Below are positions 50,234 to 59,830 of a stretch of DNA of 64,000 bases, piece after piece. The notes beneath the pieces are model-generated. The model saw only the letters and a program-made list of their open reading frames with translations. It was not told where the DNA came from and made no database searches. Origin of the DNA: Sutterella massiliensis (GTDB taxonomy: Bacteria > Pseudomonadota > Gammaproteobacteria > Burkholderiales > Burkholderiaceae_F). Every line of letters starts with the position of its first letter. The first letter of the stretch is position 1. The position numbers and the translations under genes were made by a program. The DNA is taken from positions 1 to 64,000 of the forward strand of contig NZ_JACJJC010000013.1 of assembly GCF_016899755.1 (NCBI RefSeq), given 5' to 3'.

Positions 50234-51463
50234 ATGAAAGTCGGTCAGAATGGTGCGACATCGGCAACTGGCGGCATGGCTGTCGGGCTTCTCGCAGCGG
50301 TCTGCTTCGGGCATTTCCTCAATGACGGGATCGGTTCCATCATTCCTGCGGCGCTGCCGATTCTGCGCGACGCACACGGTCTTACCTTTGCCGAAGTGGG
50401 CCTCATCACGCTCATCGTGCAGATCACGAGTTCGCTCCTGCAGCCCGTTGTGGGTCTCGCGACCGACAGGCATCCGACCCGCTATGCGCTTGCGCTCGGG
50501 ATGTGCTTCACGTTTGCGGGGCTCATTCTCTTGGGGCGCGCCGCGTCGTTCTCGGCGATTCTTCTCTCGGTCGCACTGATCGGGTGCGGTTCCGCGGTCT
50601 TTCATCCCGAGTCGGCGCGCATTGCGCAGTTCGCTTCTGGCGGAAGAAAGGGACTCGCACAGGCGATCTTCCAGGTTGGCGGCAACGCCGGCATGGCCGT
50701 GGGGCCTTTGGCCGCCGCCTTTGTCGTTGTCCCCTACGGACAGCCGAGCATAGCGTGGTTTGCGTCCATGGCGGCCTTTGCCGCGTGCCTTTTTGTCTGG
50801 GTCGGTCGCGAAGGTGTCGCGCTCGAATTGCGCGAGCGCATCTTCGCCAAGAAAACCGAGGAAAAGAAGGGAGCCGATTCGCCCGGTTTCGGACTCACGA
50901 AGCGCGGACTCATCGCGTTCTTTGCGATGCTTCTCATATTGATGTTCTCGAAGCAGGTCTACATCGCGACGCTTCAGAACTTCTTCACGTTCTACCTGAT
51001 CGACACCTTCGGGCTCGACATAGACCGCGCGCAGTATGCGCTCTTTGGCTTCCTTGTGATGAGCGCGCTCGGAACCGTCGCGGGCGGTCCGCTCACGGAC
51101 CGCTTCGGTCGGCGGATCGTCATTCTCTGGTCGATTCTCGGGGCCGCGCCTTTTGCGCTGGCGCTCCCCTGGGTCGGTCTCGCGGGTGTCATAGCGCTCG
51201 CGCTTACCGTTTCCTTCATCATGAGCTCGGCCTTCACGGCGATTCTAGTCTGGGCGCTCGATGCCGCCCCAGAGCGCGTCGGGATGGTTTCGGGACTCTT
51301 CTTCGGATTGAGCTTCGGCATGGGCGGGCTCGCGACTGCTGCCTTCGGTTACGCGGCCGACGTTTTCGGGCTGCACACGATGTTTGCTGCGGCGTCGCTT
51401 TTGCCGCTTGCGGGCTTCATCGCGTTTCTGTTGCCCGTGGACGGGACGCGAAAGCGGGCGTAG
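50234..51463 (+). CDS. MFS transporter, fosmidomycin-resistance (Fsr) family
   Basis: Fsr-type permeases are 12-span proton-driven exporters; E. coli Fsr confers fosmidomycin resistance. The 409-residue protein has the family opening GHFLNDGIGSIIPAALPILR, the loop DRHPTRYALALGMCF, VFHPESARIAQFASGGRKGL and, in the second half, DRFGRRIVILWSILGA. The natural substrate is unknown. ATG 50234 has a GAGG directly upstream; ATG 50276 is an alternative. Fosmidomycin targets the same isoprenoid pathway to which the ispDF gene of this window belongs, but the two genes are 11 kb apart and not in one operon. Confidence 0.85.
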   Translation: MKVGQNGATSATGGMAVGLLAAVCFGHFLNDGIGSIIPAALPILRDAHGLTFAEVGLITLIVQITSSLLQPVVGLATDRHPTRYALALGMCFTFAGLILLGRAASFSAILLSVALIGCGSAVFHPESARIAQFASGGRKGLAQAIFQVGGNAGMAVGPLAAAFVVVPYGQPSIAWFASMAAFAACLFVWVGREGVALELRERIFAKKTEEKKGADSPGFGLTKRGLIAFFAMLLILMFSKQVYIATLQNFFTFYLIDTFGLDIDRAQYALFGFLVMSALGTVAGGPLTDRFGRRIVILWSILGAAPFALALPWVGLAGVIALALTVSFIMSSAFTAILVWALDAAPERVGMVSGLFFGLSFGMGGLATAAFGYAADVFGLHTMFAAASLLPLAGFIAFLLPVDGTRKRA

Positions 51464-51563
51464 GAAAAAGAAGCGTTTCCCGCAGGAAAAAACAGCCGGC
51501 ATTCTCCGGCAGTTTGCTACAGTCGATTTGCCGATCCGAACTTTTTGAGATTAAAAGCGAATC

Positions 51564-52166
51564 ATGCAGAAACAAGCGCATTCCGGCAGTAGAAGCCGTC
51601 AAGTCGCTCGATTTGTCGAGTGGATGTCGCCCTGTGGCAAATTCGTTCTGGCGAGTGTCGGCGACGAGCTCCTCATGTGCGACTGGGCAGACGGCTGGCA
51701 TCACGGAACCATCATGAGCCGTTTCGAGCGGCTTTTGCCCCTTTCGTTCGAAAGCGGAACGTCCCCGGTGATCGAGCGGGCGCTCGCAGAGCTTCGGGCC
51801 TATTTTAAAGGCGAGCGTAAAGCCTTCGATCTGCCGCTTCGCTATGTGGGTACCGAATTCCAGAGAGCCGTTTGGTCGGCGCTCGAGCGCGTTCCCTATG
51901 GTGAACTCGTGCGCTACGGCGATATTGCCGAGGCGATCGGACGCCCCAAAGCGGCGCGTGCCGTAGGCGCGGCGGTCGGTCAGAATCCTTTTTCAATCAT
52001 CGTTCCCTGCCACCGCGTGATCGGGCGAGACGGCACGCTCGTCGGTTACGGGGGCGGCTACGATGCAAAGCGCCGGCTCCTTGCGCTTGAAATGGGCGTG
52101 CCCGAAAGTGAGCTGCCGTTCGAGAGCGGTGCGCAGCTGCATGCGGCAAGCCGCTTGGCGAAATAG
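51564..52166 (+). CDS. ogt: methylated-DNA-[protein]-cysteine S-methyltransferase
   Basis: This suicide enzyme removes alkyl groups from O6-guanine or O4-thymine in DNA by moving them to its own cysteine. The 200-residue protein has the acceptor motif IIVPCHRVIGRDG with Cys149. Upstream are the DNA-binding helix stretch RYGDIAEAIGRPKAARAVGA and GTEFQRAVWSALERVPYGE. The N-terminal domain lacks the zinc-binding cysteines of Ada. It lies 100 bp after the Fsr gene and may be expressed with it. Its end faces mfd, another DNA-repair gene, convergently. Confidence 0.93.
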   Translation: MQKQAHSGSRSRQVARFVEWMSPCGKFVLASVGDELLMCDWADGWHHGTIMSRFERLLPLSFESGTSPVIERALAELRAYFKGERKAFDLPLRYVGTEFQRAVWSALERVPYGELVRYGDIAEAIGRPKAARAVGAAVGQNPFSIIVPCHRVIGRDGTLVGYGGGYDAKRRLLALEMGVPESELPFESGAQLHAASRLAK

Positions 52167-52192
52167 GCAATCTCGAATCGGTCTATTTCGCG

Positions 52193-52228
52193 AAAAAAGG
52201 CCGCGCCGTTGCGCCTGGCGGCGCGGCC
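52193..52228 (-). terminator. rho-independent terminator of mfd
   Basis: Read leftward, the stem GGCCGCGCCG/CGGCGCGGCC is followed by TTTTTT. Confidence 0.88.
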
Positions 52229-52257
52229 GATTTCGTACGGCCCGACAGTAAAAAATG

Positions 52258-55200
52258 TCAGGCCTGAGCGGCGCTTTCGCGCTTGAGCGGCGTGAAGTTT
52301 GACAGAACGCGTTTGACGAGTTCGATGCGCGCTTCGGGGCTCGCGGACGAACCGGCTACTCGAAGTTTTTCGGGGCCGGCCATCGTCGCGTTTTTGCTCG
52401 TCTGAAGAAAGCGTATGAGCGACATCGGGTCGATCGCAGGCTTCTTTTCGAACGTGATCACCAGCTGCTGAGGCCCGGCGTCAATGCGGCGGATGCCGAG
52501 CATTTCGGCGCGCAGACGAAGCTTATGCACTTCAATGAGACGCTTCGCGGGGTCGGGCAGTTTGCCGTAGCAGTCGACGAGGGCTTCAGTCGTCTTTTCA
52601 ATCTGATAGCGGTCCTCCGCTGAAGCGAATTCCTTATAAAACGCCAGGCGCTGAGAGACATCGGAGACGTAGGCCGAGGGCAGAAGTGCCGGCGCATGGA
52701 CGTTGATATCGGCAGTCGTGCCGAGCGGACTCTCGAGATCGGGGGATTCCCCTCGGCGCAGGGCTTTTACAGCCTGCATGAGCATTCGGTTATAAATTTC
52801 GTAGCCCACTTCGGCGATCTCGCCGCTCTGGTGCTCGCCGAGCACTTCGCCCGCGCCGCGGATTTCAAGGTCGTGCATGGCGAGATAAAAGCCCGAGCCG
52901 AGCTCTTCGAGCGATTGAATGGCATCAAGGCGCTTTTGCGCGTCCTTCGTGAAGGCGCCGTCAGGGGGCGTCAGGAGATACGCATAGGCCTGATGGTGCG
53001 AGCGGCCCACGCGGCCGCGCAGCTGGTGGAGCTGCGCGAGCCCGAACTTGTCGGCGCGCTCGATGATGATCGTGTTCGCGCTCGGAATGTCGATGCCCGT
53101 TTCGATAATCGTCGTGCAAAGGAGCACGTTGTAGCGCTGCTGGTAGAACTCGCGCATCACATGCTCAAGTTCGCGCTCGTGCATCTGACCGTGGGCGACC
53201 GCGATTCTAGCTTCGGGCAGAAGCTTCTCAAGATGCGCGCGGCAGTTTTCAATCGTTTCGACTTCGTTGTGGAGGTAGTAGACCTGCCCGCCGCGCTTCA
53301 ATTCGCGCAGCACCGCTTCGCGGATCGTGCCGTCCTGCGCCGCCTGCACGAAAGTTTTGACGGAAAGGCGTCGCTCGGGCGCCGTCGCGATGACGGAAAA
53401 GTCGCGGATGCCTTCGAGGCTCATGGAGAGCGTTCTCGGAATGGGAGTCGCCGTGAGCGTGAGTACGTCGACTTCGGCACGGATTTTTCGCAGCGTCTCC
53501 TTTTGGCGAACCCCGAAGCGGTGCTCTTCGTCGATGATGACGAGGCCGAGGTTTTTGAAAGTGACCTTGTCGGACAAGAGCTTGTGCGTGCCGATCACGA
53601 TGTCGACGCCGCCCGCGGCGAGGTTTTCGATTGTTTTCTTGGTCTCCTTTGTCGTGCGGAAGCGCGAAAGTTCGGAGACGGTAACGGGCCAGTCGGCGAA
53701 ACGGTCCTTGAAGGTTGCGGCGTGCTGTTCGGCCAAAAGGGTCGTGGGGCAAAGGACCGCGACCTGCTTGCCGCTCATCACGGCGATGAAGGCCGCACGA
53801 AGCGCGACTTCCGTTTTGCCGAATCCGACGTCGCCGCAGACGAGGCGGTCCATGGCTTTGCCTGATGTCATGTCGGCGATGACGGCCTCGATCGCCGCAC
53901 GCTGGTCCGGCGTTTCCTCAAAGGCGAAGCCCTCTCGGAAGCGCTCGTAGTCGGCGGCGTCAATCTTGAAGTGGATCCCCTCGCGCGTCTTGCGAAGCGC
54001 ATAGAGGTTGAGAAGTTCCGCTGCCGTATCGCGCACTTCTTCGGCCGCCTTGCGCTTGGCTTTTTCCCAGTCGCCTCGCCCGAGTGCGTGCAAGGGCGCG
54101 TGTTCGGGGTCCGAGCCCGCGTAGCGGCTGATCAACTGCAGATTCGTGATCGGTACGAAGAGCTTGGCGTTGTTTTTGTATTCAATCTCAAGGAACTCGA
54201 CTTCGCCTTCCGGCGTATCCATGTGCACGAGCCCGCGGTAGCGGCCGATGCCGTGATCCATGTGCACGACCGCGTCGCCGACCTTCAGTTCGGCGACGTC
54301 TCGCACCATCATTTCGAGCGTGCTCGCGTGACGCACGCGGCGGATGCGCTGTCGACGCGGACTCGCCGCATAGAGTTCCGTTTCCGTGAGGATGACGACT
54401 TTGGGTTCTTCAAAGACGGCGCCCGCGTAGAGCGGCCCCGCGGTCATGCCGATGCGGGCGTCGACTTCCGGTGCGTCTTCGTCGGCCAAGAATTGCGCCC
54501 AGTTTTCATAAGCGCGGAACTTCAGGCCCCCCGCCTTGAAGAGCTCGGACATCGTTTCCATGCGCCCGGGCGACGAAGCAACGATGAGAACGCGCGTCTT
54601 CAGTGCGCGTGCTTTGTCGGCGTATTCGAGAAGCTTCGCGATCGGGTTCTTGTTTTTGCGGTCGACCGCGACGTCCGTGAGCATCGCGGCACCGGCTTCG
54701 TCGGACGTGCGAAGGACGGAAAAACGCGCGAACTTGTTGAGGCTCACGAAGAAGTCTTCGGGGGTAAGCCAAAGCTCTTCGGGCTTGAGCGGCGGGCGTA
54801 CAGGGTCGGTCGCGAGCACCTTTTCTCGCGAAGCCATGTCCTTCATGAAGGCGTGAAGCGCTTTCTCGACGTCGCCCACGAGCACCACCTTGGCCGATTC
54901 GGGGAGGTAGTCGGCGAGCGTCGCCGTTTCGTCAAAGAAAAGCGGCAGGTAGTACTCGATTCCGGGGCTCAGAATGCCTTGTTCGGCATCTTTGTAGACG
55001 AGGCTCTTTTTCGGGTCCGAGGGAAAGCGCGTGCGCCAGCGCTGCCGAAAAACGAGCATCGATTCGGGGTCGACGGGGAATTCGTGACCGGGCAGCAGGC
55101 GAATTTCTTCAACCGACTCCATCGAGCGCTGCGTTTCGACGTCAAACCAGCGGATCTCGTCGATTTCGTCGTCAAAGAGGTCGAGTCGGAAGGGCTTTTC

Positions 55201-55761
55201 CGAGCCCATCGGAAAAACGTCGACGATGCTGCCGCGCACGGCGAATTCGCCGGCGGCGAGCACCTGCTTCACGGCGGCGTAGCCCGCCTGCACGAGGTTT
55301 TCACGGAGCTTCTCGATCGAAATGCGCTCGCCCTTTTTGAAGAAGAACGTGTTTGCGCCGATGTAGGCAACGGGCGCGAGGCGCTGCGAGGCGGTGACGG
55401 CGGAGGCAAGAAGTACGTCCGCGCCGCCCGAGGGCGTTGTGAGGCGGTAGAGCGTTTCGAGACGCTCGCTCACGAGCTCCTCCTGGGGCGAGAGCACGTC
55501 GTAGGGGAGCGTTTCCCAGTCGGGCATCGGCCGCACGTCGAGACTCGGCTCGAACCAGGGCATTTCCTGCGCAAGCCGGTGCACGTCCGCGGGATCGGCA
55601 CAGATGACGACAAAGCGCTCGCCGCGCGAATGGGCGGCAACGGCTGCCTGGGCAAGGGCCGCTGCGTCGGCGCGCGACGCAGGAAGCGGCACGCGCAGGC
55701 GTTCGCCAGGACGGGATTTCGAAAAATCGATACTGAAAAGGCGCTTGAGGTCGCTGGCCAT
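52258..55761 (-). CDS. mfd: transcription-repair coupling factor Mfd
   Basis: Mfd pushes stalled RNA polymerase off DNA lesions and recruits UvrA for nucleotide excision repair. The 1167-residue protein has the normal length and order. It has the UvrB-homology module (PDWETLPYDVLSPQEELVSE), then the RNA-polymerase-interacting domain (KVGDAVVHMDHGIGRYRG). The superfamily 2 translocase follows with Walker A GDVGFGKTEVALRAAF (Lys649), DEEH at 744-747 and TLTATPIPRTLSMSL. The C-terminal TRCF domain ends the protein. It stands as a single gene with its own terminator. AGAG precedes the ATG. Confidence 0.97.
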   Translation of the reverse strand: MASDLKRLFSIDFSKSRPGERLRVPLPASRADAAALAQAAVAAHSRGERFVVICADPADVHRLAQEMPWFEPSLDVRPMPDWETLPYDVLSPQEELVSERLETLYRLTTPSGGADVLLASAVTASQRLAPVAYIGANTFFFKKGERISIEKLRENLVQAGYAAVKQVLAAGEFAVRGSIVDVFPMGSEKPFRLDLFDDEIDEIRWFDVETQRSMESVEEIRLLPGHEFPVDPESMLVFRQRWRTRFPSDPKKSLVYKDAEQGILSPGIEYYLPLFFDETATLADYLPESAKVVLVGDVEKALHAFMKDMASREKVLATDPVRPPLKPEELWLTPEDFFVSLNKFARFSVLRTSDEAGAAMLTDVAVDRKNKNPIAKLLEYADKARALKTRVLIVASSPGRMETMSELFKAGGLKFRAYENWAQFLADEDAPEVDARIGMTAGPLYAGAVFEEPKVVILTETELYAASPRRQRIRRVRHASTLEMMVRDVAELKVGDAVVHMDHGIGRYRGLVHMDTPEGEVEFLEIEYKNNAKLFVPITNLQLISRYAGSDPEHAPLHALGRGDWEKAKRKAAEEVRDTAAELLNLYALRKTREGIHFKIDAADYERFREGFAFEETPDQRAAIEAVIADMTSGKAMDRLVCGDVGFGKTEVALRAAFIAVMSGKQVAVLCPTTLLAEQHAATFKDRFADWPVTVSELSRFRTTKETKKTIENLAAGGVDIVIGTHKLLSDKVTFKNLGLVIIDEEHRFGVRQKETLRKIRAEVDVLTLTATPIPRTLSMSLEGIRDFSVIATAPERRLSVKTFVQAAQDGTIREAVLRELKRGGQVYYLHNEVETIENCRAHLEKLLPEARIAVAHGQMHERELEHVMREFYQQRYNVLLCTTIIETGIDIPSANTIIIERADKFGLAQLHQLRGRVGRSHHQAYAYLLTPPDGAFTKDAQKRLDAIQSLEELGSGFYLAMHDLEIRGAGEVLGEHQSGEIAEVGYEIYNRMLMQAVKALRRGESPDLESPLGTTADINVHAPALLPSAYVSDVSQRLAFYKEFASAEDRYQIEKTTEALVDCYGKLPDPAKRLIEVHKLRLRAEMLGIRRIDAGPQQLVITFEKKPAIDPMSLIRFLQTSKNATMAGPEKLRVAGSSASPEARIELVKRVLSNFTPLKRESAAQA

Positions 55762-56059
55762 CTCTGATTACTCGGTTCGGTCTCGGAAAAAGTCGGCCTC
55801 ATTCTGCCACACCGCCCGCCCGGGGCGCGGCGATCGCGTCCGCAAGCGGGCTGCGGATTCGGCGACGTCGGGGACCGTGATCGTTGGAAGCACGTACCGA
55901 GTAGTCCGAAAACCGAATTCGCGAATACTCTGATAGTCTTACTCGTTTCTACGAACTTAATTCAAGGCGCTCGATCGGTATTTTTGAACTGTTTCGGCGT
56001 CCGACCGAGCGCTTTGAAGCTTTTTGCATGCCTACCGGCGTACGAATAACAACAACCCA

Positions 56060-57430
56060 ATGAACGCGCTATCCGCTCTGAGTTTTTCGCAGCGGCTGCT
56101 TGTCGGCCTCACGCTGTTTTCCATGTTTTTCGGTGCAGGGAATCTGATTTTCCCGCCGTTTCTCGGCGCGCAGGCGGGCACCGACATGCCTGCCGCGCTT
56201 GCGGGCTTTCTTGTGACGGCCGTGGGCTTCCCGATTCTCGGCGTCATGGCCGTCGCGGAGTCGGGCGGCCTCACGTCGCTTGCGTCGCGCGTGAACGCGC
56301 GCTTTGCGTTTCTCTTTACGCTCCTCATCTACCTTTCGATCGGGCCGTGTCTCGCGATTCCGCGTACGGCAAGTACGTCCTTTGAAATGGTGATGCGCCC
56401 CGCGCTCGAGAGCGCGGGGCTGCTCGAAGCGTCCTTCGGCGGGTTCGGCGCGCTCGTGATTGCGCAGTTCGTCTACTCGGTGCTCTTCTTCCTTGTGGCG
56501 TACTTCGTGGCGCTCAATCCCGAGAAGCTCACGCAGCGCTTGGGAAAGTACCTTTGTCCCGCGCTGATCGTTCTCATCTTCGTGCTCTTCTTGGGGATCC
56601 TCTTTCATCCGTTGGGTGAGGCGGCGGCGCCCGGCAGCGCCTACGTGCACGGCGCCTTTGCGACGGGCTTTATCGAGGGCTACCAGACGATGGATACGAT
56701 CGCGGCCCTCAACTTCGGGCTCGTGATCGCGATGAACATTCGCGCTTTTGGCATCAAGAGCGAAGGCGCGGTTGTGAAGGAAACGGTCCTCGCGGGTGCG
56801 ATTGCCGCCTGCGTTTTCTTTGCGGTCTACGGCGCGCTCGCTTATATCGGCGCGCAGGCGGGGGGCGCCTATTCGGGCATGGAAAACGGCGCGCAGACCC
56901 TCACGCTCGTCGCCGCCGACCTTTTCGGGCCGGTGGGCACCGTGCTTATGGGCCTTATTTTCTTCATCGCTTGTCTTAACACCTGTGTCGGCCTCATCTC
57001 CTGCTGCTCGAACTACTTCAGCGAAACCTTCCCCGTGCTCGACTATCGCGGCTGGGCCAAGGTCTTTGCTTTTGCGAGCATGGTGATTGCAAACGCCGGC
57101 CTCACGCTCATTTTGAAGTTCTCGGTGCCGCTCCTCGTTGCGATCTATCCGGTCGCAATCGTGCTGATTGTCTTGGGGCTCCTTTCGCTCGCTTCGAGGC
57201 GCCTCCTCACGCTCCGAGCGTTCTATCCCGCGACGATCGTCATGACGGGGATTTTCTCCGTGCTGGCCGGCATTGAAGCCTTCGGCATTCGTGTGCCCGT
57301 CCTTTCGGACTTTGCCGATACGCTCCCCTTTACCGAAAACGGTCTCGAATGGATGCTCCCCGCGCTGATCGGGGCGATTCTCGGCGCCGCGCTCTCTGCG
57401 GTTCTTCCCAAGAAGTCATACGAAAATTAA
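56060..57430 (+). CDS. brnQ: branched-chain amino acid:cation symporter BrnQ
   Basis: BrnQ (LIVCS family) imports leucine, isoleucine and valine with sodium or protons. The 456-residue protein has twelve hydrophobic segments and the family signature near the N-terminus FSMFFGAGNLIFPPFLGAQA, followed by GPCLAIPRTASTSFEM, GFIEGYQTMDTIAALNFGLV and FIACLNTCVGLISCCSNYF. ATG 56060 was chosen because the conserved N-terminus begins there; no Shine-Dalgarno is evident, and a longer frame opens at 56024. The 298 bp upstream show nothing recognisable. Confidence 0.93.
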   Translation: MNALSALSFSQRLLVGLTLFSMFFGAGNLIFPPFLGAQAGTDMPAALAGFLVTAVGFPILGVMAVAESGGLTSLASRVNARFAFLFTLLIYLSIGPCLAIPRTASTSFEMVMRPALESAGLLEASFGGFGALVIAQFVYSVLFFLVAYFVALNPEKLTQRLGKYLCPALIVLIFVLFLGILFHPLGEAAAPGSAYVHGAFATGFIEGYQTMDTIAALNFGLVIAMNIRAFGIKSEGAVVKETVLAGAIAACVFFAVYGALAYIGAQAGGAYSGMENGAQTLTLVAADLFGPVGTVLMGLIFFIACLNTCVGLISCCSNYFSETFPVLDYRGWAKVFAFASMVIANAGLTLILKFSVPLLVAIYPVAIVLIVLGLLSLASRRLLTLRAFYPATIVMTGIFSVLAGIEAFGIRVPVLSDFADTLPFTENGLEWMLPALIGAILGAALSAVLPKKSYEN

Positions 57431-57435
57431 TCAAA

Positions 57436-57480
57436 AGCGTTCAACACACCCCGATTTCGGTTGAACGCTCTCGCATTTTT
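57436..57480 (+). terminator. rho-independent terminator of brnQ
   Basis: The stem AGCGTTCAAC/GTTGAACGCT (57436-57445 and 57460-57469) is followed after six bases by TTTTT. Confidence 0.7.
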
Positions 57481-57544
57481 GGCAAATTCGCGCGCATGGC
57501 GTAGGATGAAGTGAAGACCACCCCGCATTCAGACGGAGGCCGTC

Positions 57545-57985
57545 ATGCTTCGAGACTACCGCTGTGCGCGCTACGCCGTTCGACTCAAAGAACTGGCGCA
57601 TTTCGTCCGACTTCCGCGATGTCTGGACGACAGGGTAGTGTCGTCGCTCGCAAGCGACTATGCCGACCGAACGCTGCCGACTTTGGGCGAGCGGTTTGCC
57701 AAGAGCGAACCGGGCGAACTCACAGCCGCTTCGGGCGAACCTGCTCCGATGAGCGTCTGGGAAGAAGATGCGGCGCTTTTGAAAGGGCTTCTCAAACACT
57801 ATCATTTGCGGCCCACGATGGACATGGCAATGACGCTCTACACTGCCACGCTCTGTCGCCACGCCGGCATGAGCGCCTGCGAAGAGTCGAACGTCGCGCA
57901 GCGCATGGCGCTCCCCGAGGGGAAATCCTTGGGCGACCTCCTTGTTGCTTTCGTCTACGGCGACATTCCGGAAGCGGAGGCTTAA
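57545..57985 (+). CDS. small protein of unknown function
   Basis: I do not recognise this 146-residue soluble protein. Translation is well supported by GGAGG five bases before the ATG and by its own terminator. It opens MLRDYRCARYAVRLKELAHF and looks mostly helical, without signal peptide or membrane span. Visible phrases are HYHLRPTMDMAMTLYTATLC and KSLGDLLVAFVYGDIPEAEA. Three cysteines and several histidines are scattered without a classical metal motif. Neighbours (brnQ and the FadL-type gene) give no functional hint. Confidence 0.7.
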   Translation: MLRDYRCARYAVRLKELAHFVRLPRCLDDRVVSSLASDYADRTLPTLGERFAKSEPGELTAASGEPAPMSVWEEDAALLKGLLKHYHLRPTMDMAMTLYTATLCRHAGMSACEESNVAQRMALPEGKSLGDLLVAFVYGDIPEAEA

Positions 57986-58004
57986 CAAGTTGAAGCGAAA
58001 AACG

Positions 58005-58041
58005 AAAAACCCGCCGTCGGTTGAACCGAGGCGGGTTTTCT
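58005..58041. terminator. bidirectional terminator between the small orphan gene and the FadL-type gene
   Basis: The stem AAAACCCGCC/GGCGGGTTTT (58006-58015 and 58030-58039) gives a T tract for both convergent genes. Confidence 0.88.
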
Positions 58042-58080
58042 TCAGCTAAGCAGGTATCGCGTCAAGCGCGAAGCGCGTAC

Positions 58081-59484
58081 TTAGAAGCGGTACTGCAGCT
58101 GCGTACCGAGGAGGTAGGCGTCGAGCTTGCGGAAGCGGCCGACCTTTTCGTTGCTACCTTCAGCTGCATAGAGGTTGCGTTCGTGCACGCCGTGGAGGTG
58201 AGCGAACGAAACATCCCAAATGAGCTGGTCAGTAAGCTTGAAGGATGAACCGACGGCAAACCACCAGCGGTCGGCATCAGGAATGATGGCGGTACGGTAG
58301 GACGGATCGGAAATCGGCGAGGATTCATAAGCGATACCGCCGCGCAGCGTCCACCAGTCGGTGAGCCGAAGGTCGGCGCCTAGTGAGCCGAGGTATGTGT
58401 CCTTCCACTTGTTGGTGACGGTGGCCATCGTGGTACCGTTGCCTTCGATGTCAAGCTTGTCGAAGCTCGACCAATCGGTCCAGCGGAACGAAGCGTAGAG
58501 ACTCAGGAGGTCGTTGACGTCCCACGCAACGGAGGCCATGGCCCAAGCCGGCGCGGAAACCGTAGCGGCACCGTCCATCGTGCCTAGGCTCTGGCTGATG
58601 GCACCGCTGATGATGGAACCGAGTGCCGACTCCTGCCAGTTCCCGGGAACAACTCCCTGCAATCCATTGACTTTCAGGTCGCCATCCGCATCATGCGTGA
58701 TTTCGGAACGATACGACAGGCCGACGCGGAAGTTCTGAACAGGGCTCCACATCACGCCGATGTTCCAGCCCCAAGCCCAGCTATCGGCATCAATCTCAGA
58801 CTGAGCGGAACCATCTTTGACGGCATTCCCAATCTCCTGAATTTGCTTAATTGCCGCGGCATCCTGATTTTTAATTGCCTCTGCCAGCGCATTGTTGAGC
58901 GCGCTGTTGGCCTGTTGGCCTGGCGTCGTGTCGCTCAAGTTCATGCGCATCTTGAGGTCAGCAGAAGCGTACTGCAGCGAAACGCCGGCACCGATCGAGA
59001 GCTTTTCAGAAACCTTCCAAGCGACGCTTGGGTTGAAGTCGAGCGTGAGAATGGTTGCCTTGATGCCGCGGCGGCTCTGGTTCCAATCGCTGTCGTAATC
59101 CGTGCCCATACCGAAAGGAACGGTCATCGAGAAGCCGACCCAAGTCGAGTCGTTGATCTGATGCGTGATGTGGCCGTGCGGAATGGCCTGCGGGTGGAAG
59201 CGGCCGTTGGCTGTTTCGCCATCCTTCCCAGCGTAGTCAAGATTGAGGCCGATGCCGACGAAACCCGCCTGAATGTTCGTGCCCGGGTGCAGCGTCATCG
59301 TGGCGGGGTTGTAGTAAACGCCGGCAACGTCCGTGCCGTCAACGCCGACACCGGCGTAGGCACGGCCGAGGGAACCGGCCGTCTGTTCGGTCAGCATGAA
59401 GCCCGCCGCATGGGCCGTCGAGGCAAAGGCGCCGGCAACGGCGAAGGCGGCAGCTGCAATCTTGAAAGTCGTGGAGGAACTCAC
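58081..59484 (-). CDS. OmpP1/FadL family outer membrane transporter
   Basis: FadL-type barrels bring long-chain fatty acids or other hydrophobic compounds across the outer membrane. The 467-residue precursor uses a GTG start with GGAG five bases upstream and has a signal peptide ending STAHA. The mature protein starts AGFMLTEQTAGSLGRAYAG, the plug region with the family's conserved pattern, followed by DVAGVYYNPATMTLHPGTN. An unusual 50-residue polar helical insertion near 190-240 (LNNALAEAIKNQDAAAIKQI) is likely an external loop. The last strand ends GTQLQYRF. No fad operon is present nearby, so the substrate is open. Confidence 0.92.
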   Translation of the reverse strand: MSSSTTFKIAAAAFAVAGAFASTAHAAGFMLTEQTAGSLGRAYAGVGVDGTDVAGVYYNPATMTLHPGTNIQAGFVGIGLNLDYAGKDGETANGRFHPQAIPHGHITHQINDSTWVGFSMTVPFGMGTDYDSDWNQSRRGIKATILTLDFNPSVAWKVSEKLSIGAGVSLQYASADLKMRMNLSDTTPGQQANSALNNALAEAIKNQDAAAIKQIQEIGNAVKDGSAQSEIDADSWAWGWNIGVMWSPVQNFRVGLSYRSEITHDADGDLKVNGLQGVVPGNWQESALGSIISGAISQSLGTMDGAATVSAPAWAMASVAWDVNDLLSLYASFRWTDWSSFDKLDIEGNGTTMATVTNKWKDTYLGSLGADLRLTDWWTLRGGIAYESSPISDPSYRTAIIPDADRWWFAVGSSFKLTDQLIWDVSFAHLHGVHERNLYAAEGSNEKVGRFRKLDAYLLGTQLQYRF

Positions 59485-59655
59485 GATGTCTCCTTGAGAG
59501 CAAATCTACGGATATTTAGGGAAAAAATGAGAGCGGCGCCCGAGGCGCCGACACAATGGAAACGCATTTTGTAAAAGAAATGTGTCGATAAACAAACGAA
59601 AATTTAGGTAAAAACCCTATAGTTTGCATTCGGATCAGTTAAACGGATGAAGCGT

Positions 59656-59762
59656 ATTAGCCAACTGAAACGTCGTAGGAACAGCTGAAAACAGGGCATT
59701 TCGTTTGGGATTTCAATGCTTGACAAAGCTTTTTATTTGCTATCTGGCAAAAGTTGGCTAAT
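59656..59762. repeat. perfect 11-bp inverted repeat with 85-bp spacing
   Basis: ATTAGCCAACT (59656-59666) and AGTTGGCTAAT (59752-59762) are exact reverse complements upstream of the FadL-type gene. They could be two operator half-sites for a looping regulator, or the ends of a tiny non-coding mobile unit. Confidence 0.5.
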
Positions 59763-59795
59763 CCAAGAAAATCTCGAGGTTATCCGTTCAGCCAT

Positions 59796-59830
59796 GAAAA
59801 AACGCCGCCCCGGCGTGCGGAGCGGCGTCT
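59796..59830 (-). terminator. rho-independent terminator of the UPF0114 gene
   Basis: Read leftward, the stem ACGCCGC/GCGGCGT (with inner GC pairs) is followed by TTTTTT. Confidence 0.82.

Noticed and set aside
53971..55767. 598-codon rightward open frame opposite mfd
   Set aside because: It is the antisense of a clear Mfd coding sequence; high GC with strong third-position bias keeps antisense frames open. Its translation is Arg/Val/Phe-rich without any domain.
59720..59746. TTGACA...TATCTG as a rightward promoter
   Set aside because: The spacer is only 15 bases and no rightward gene follows.
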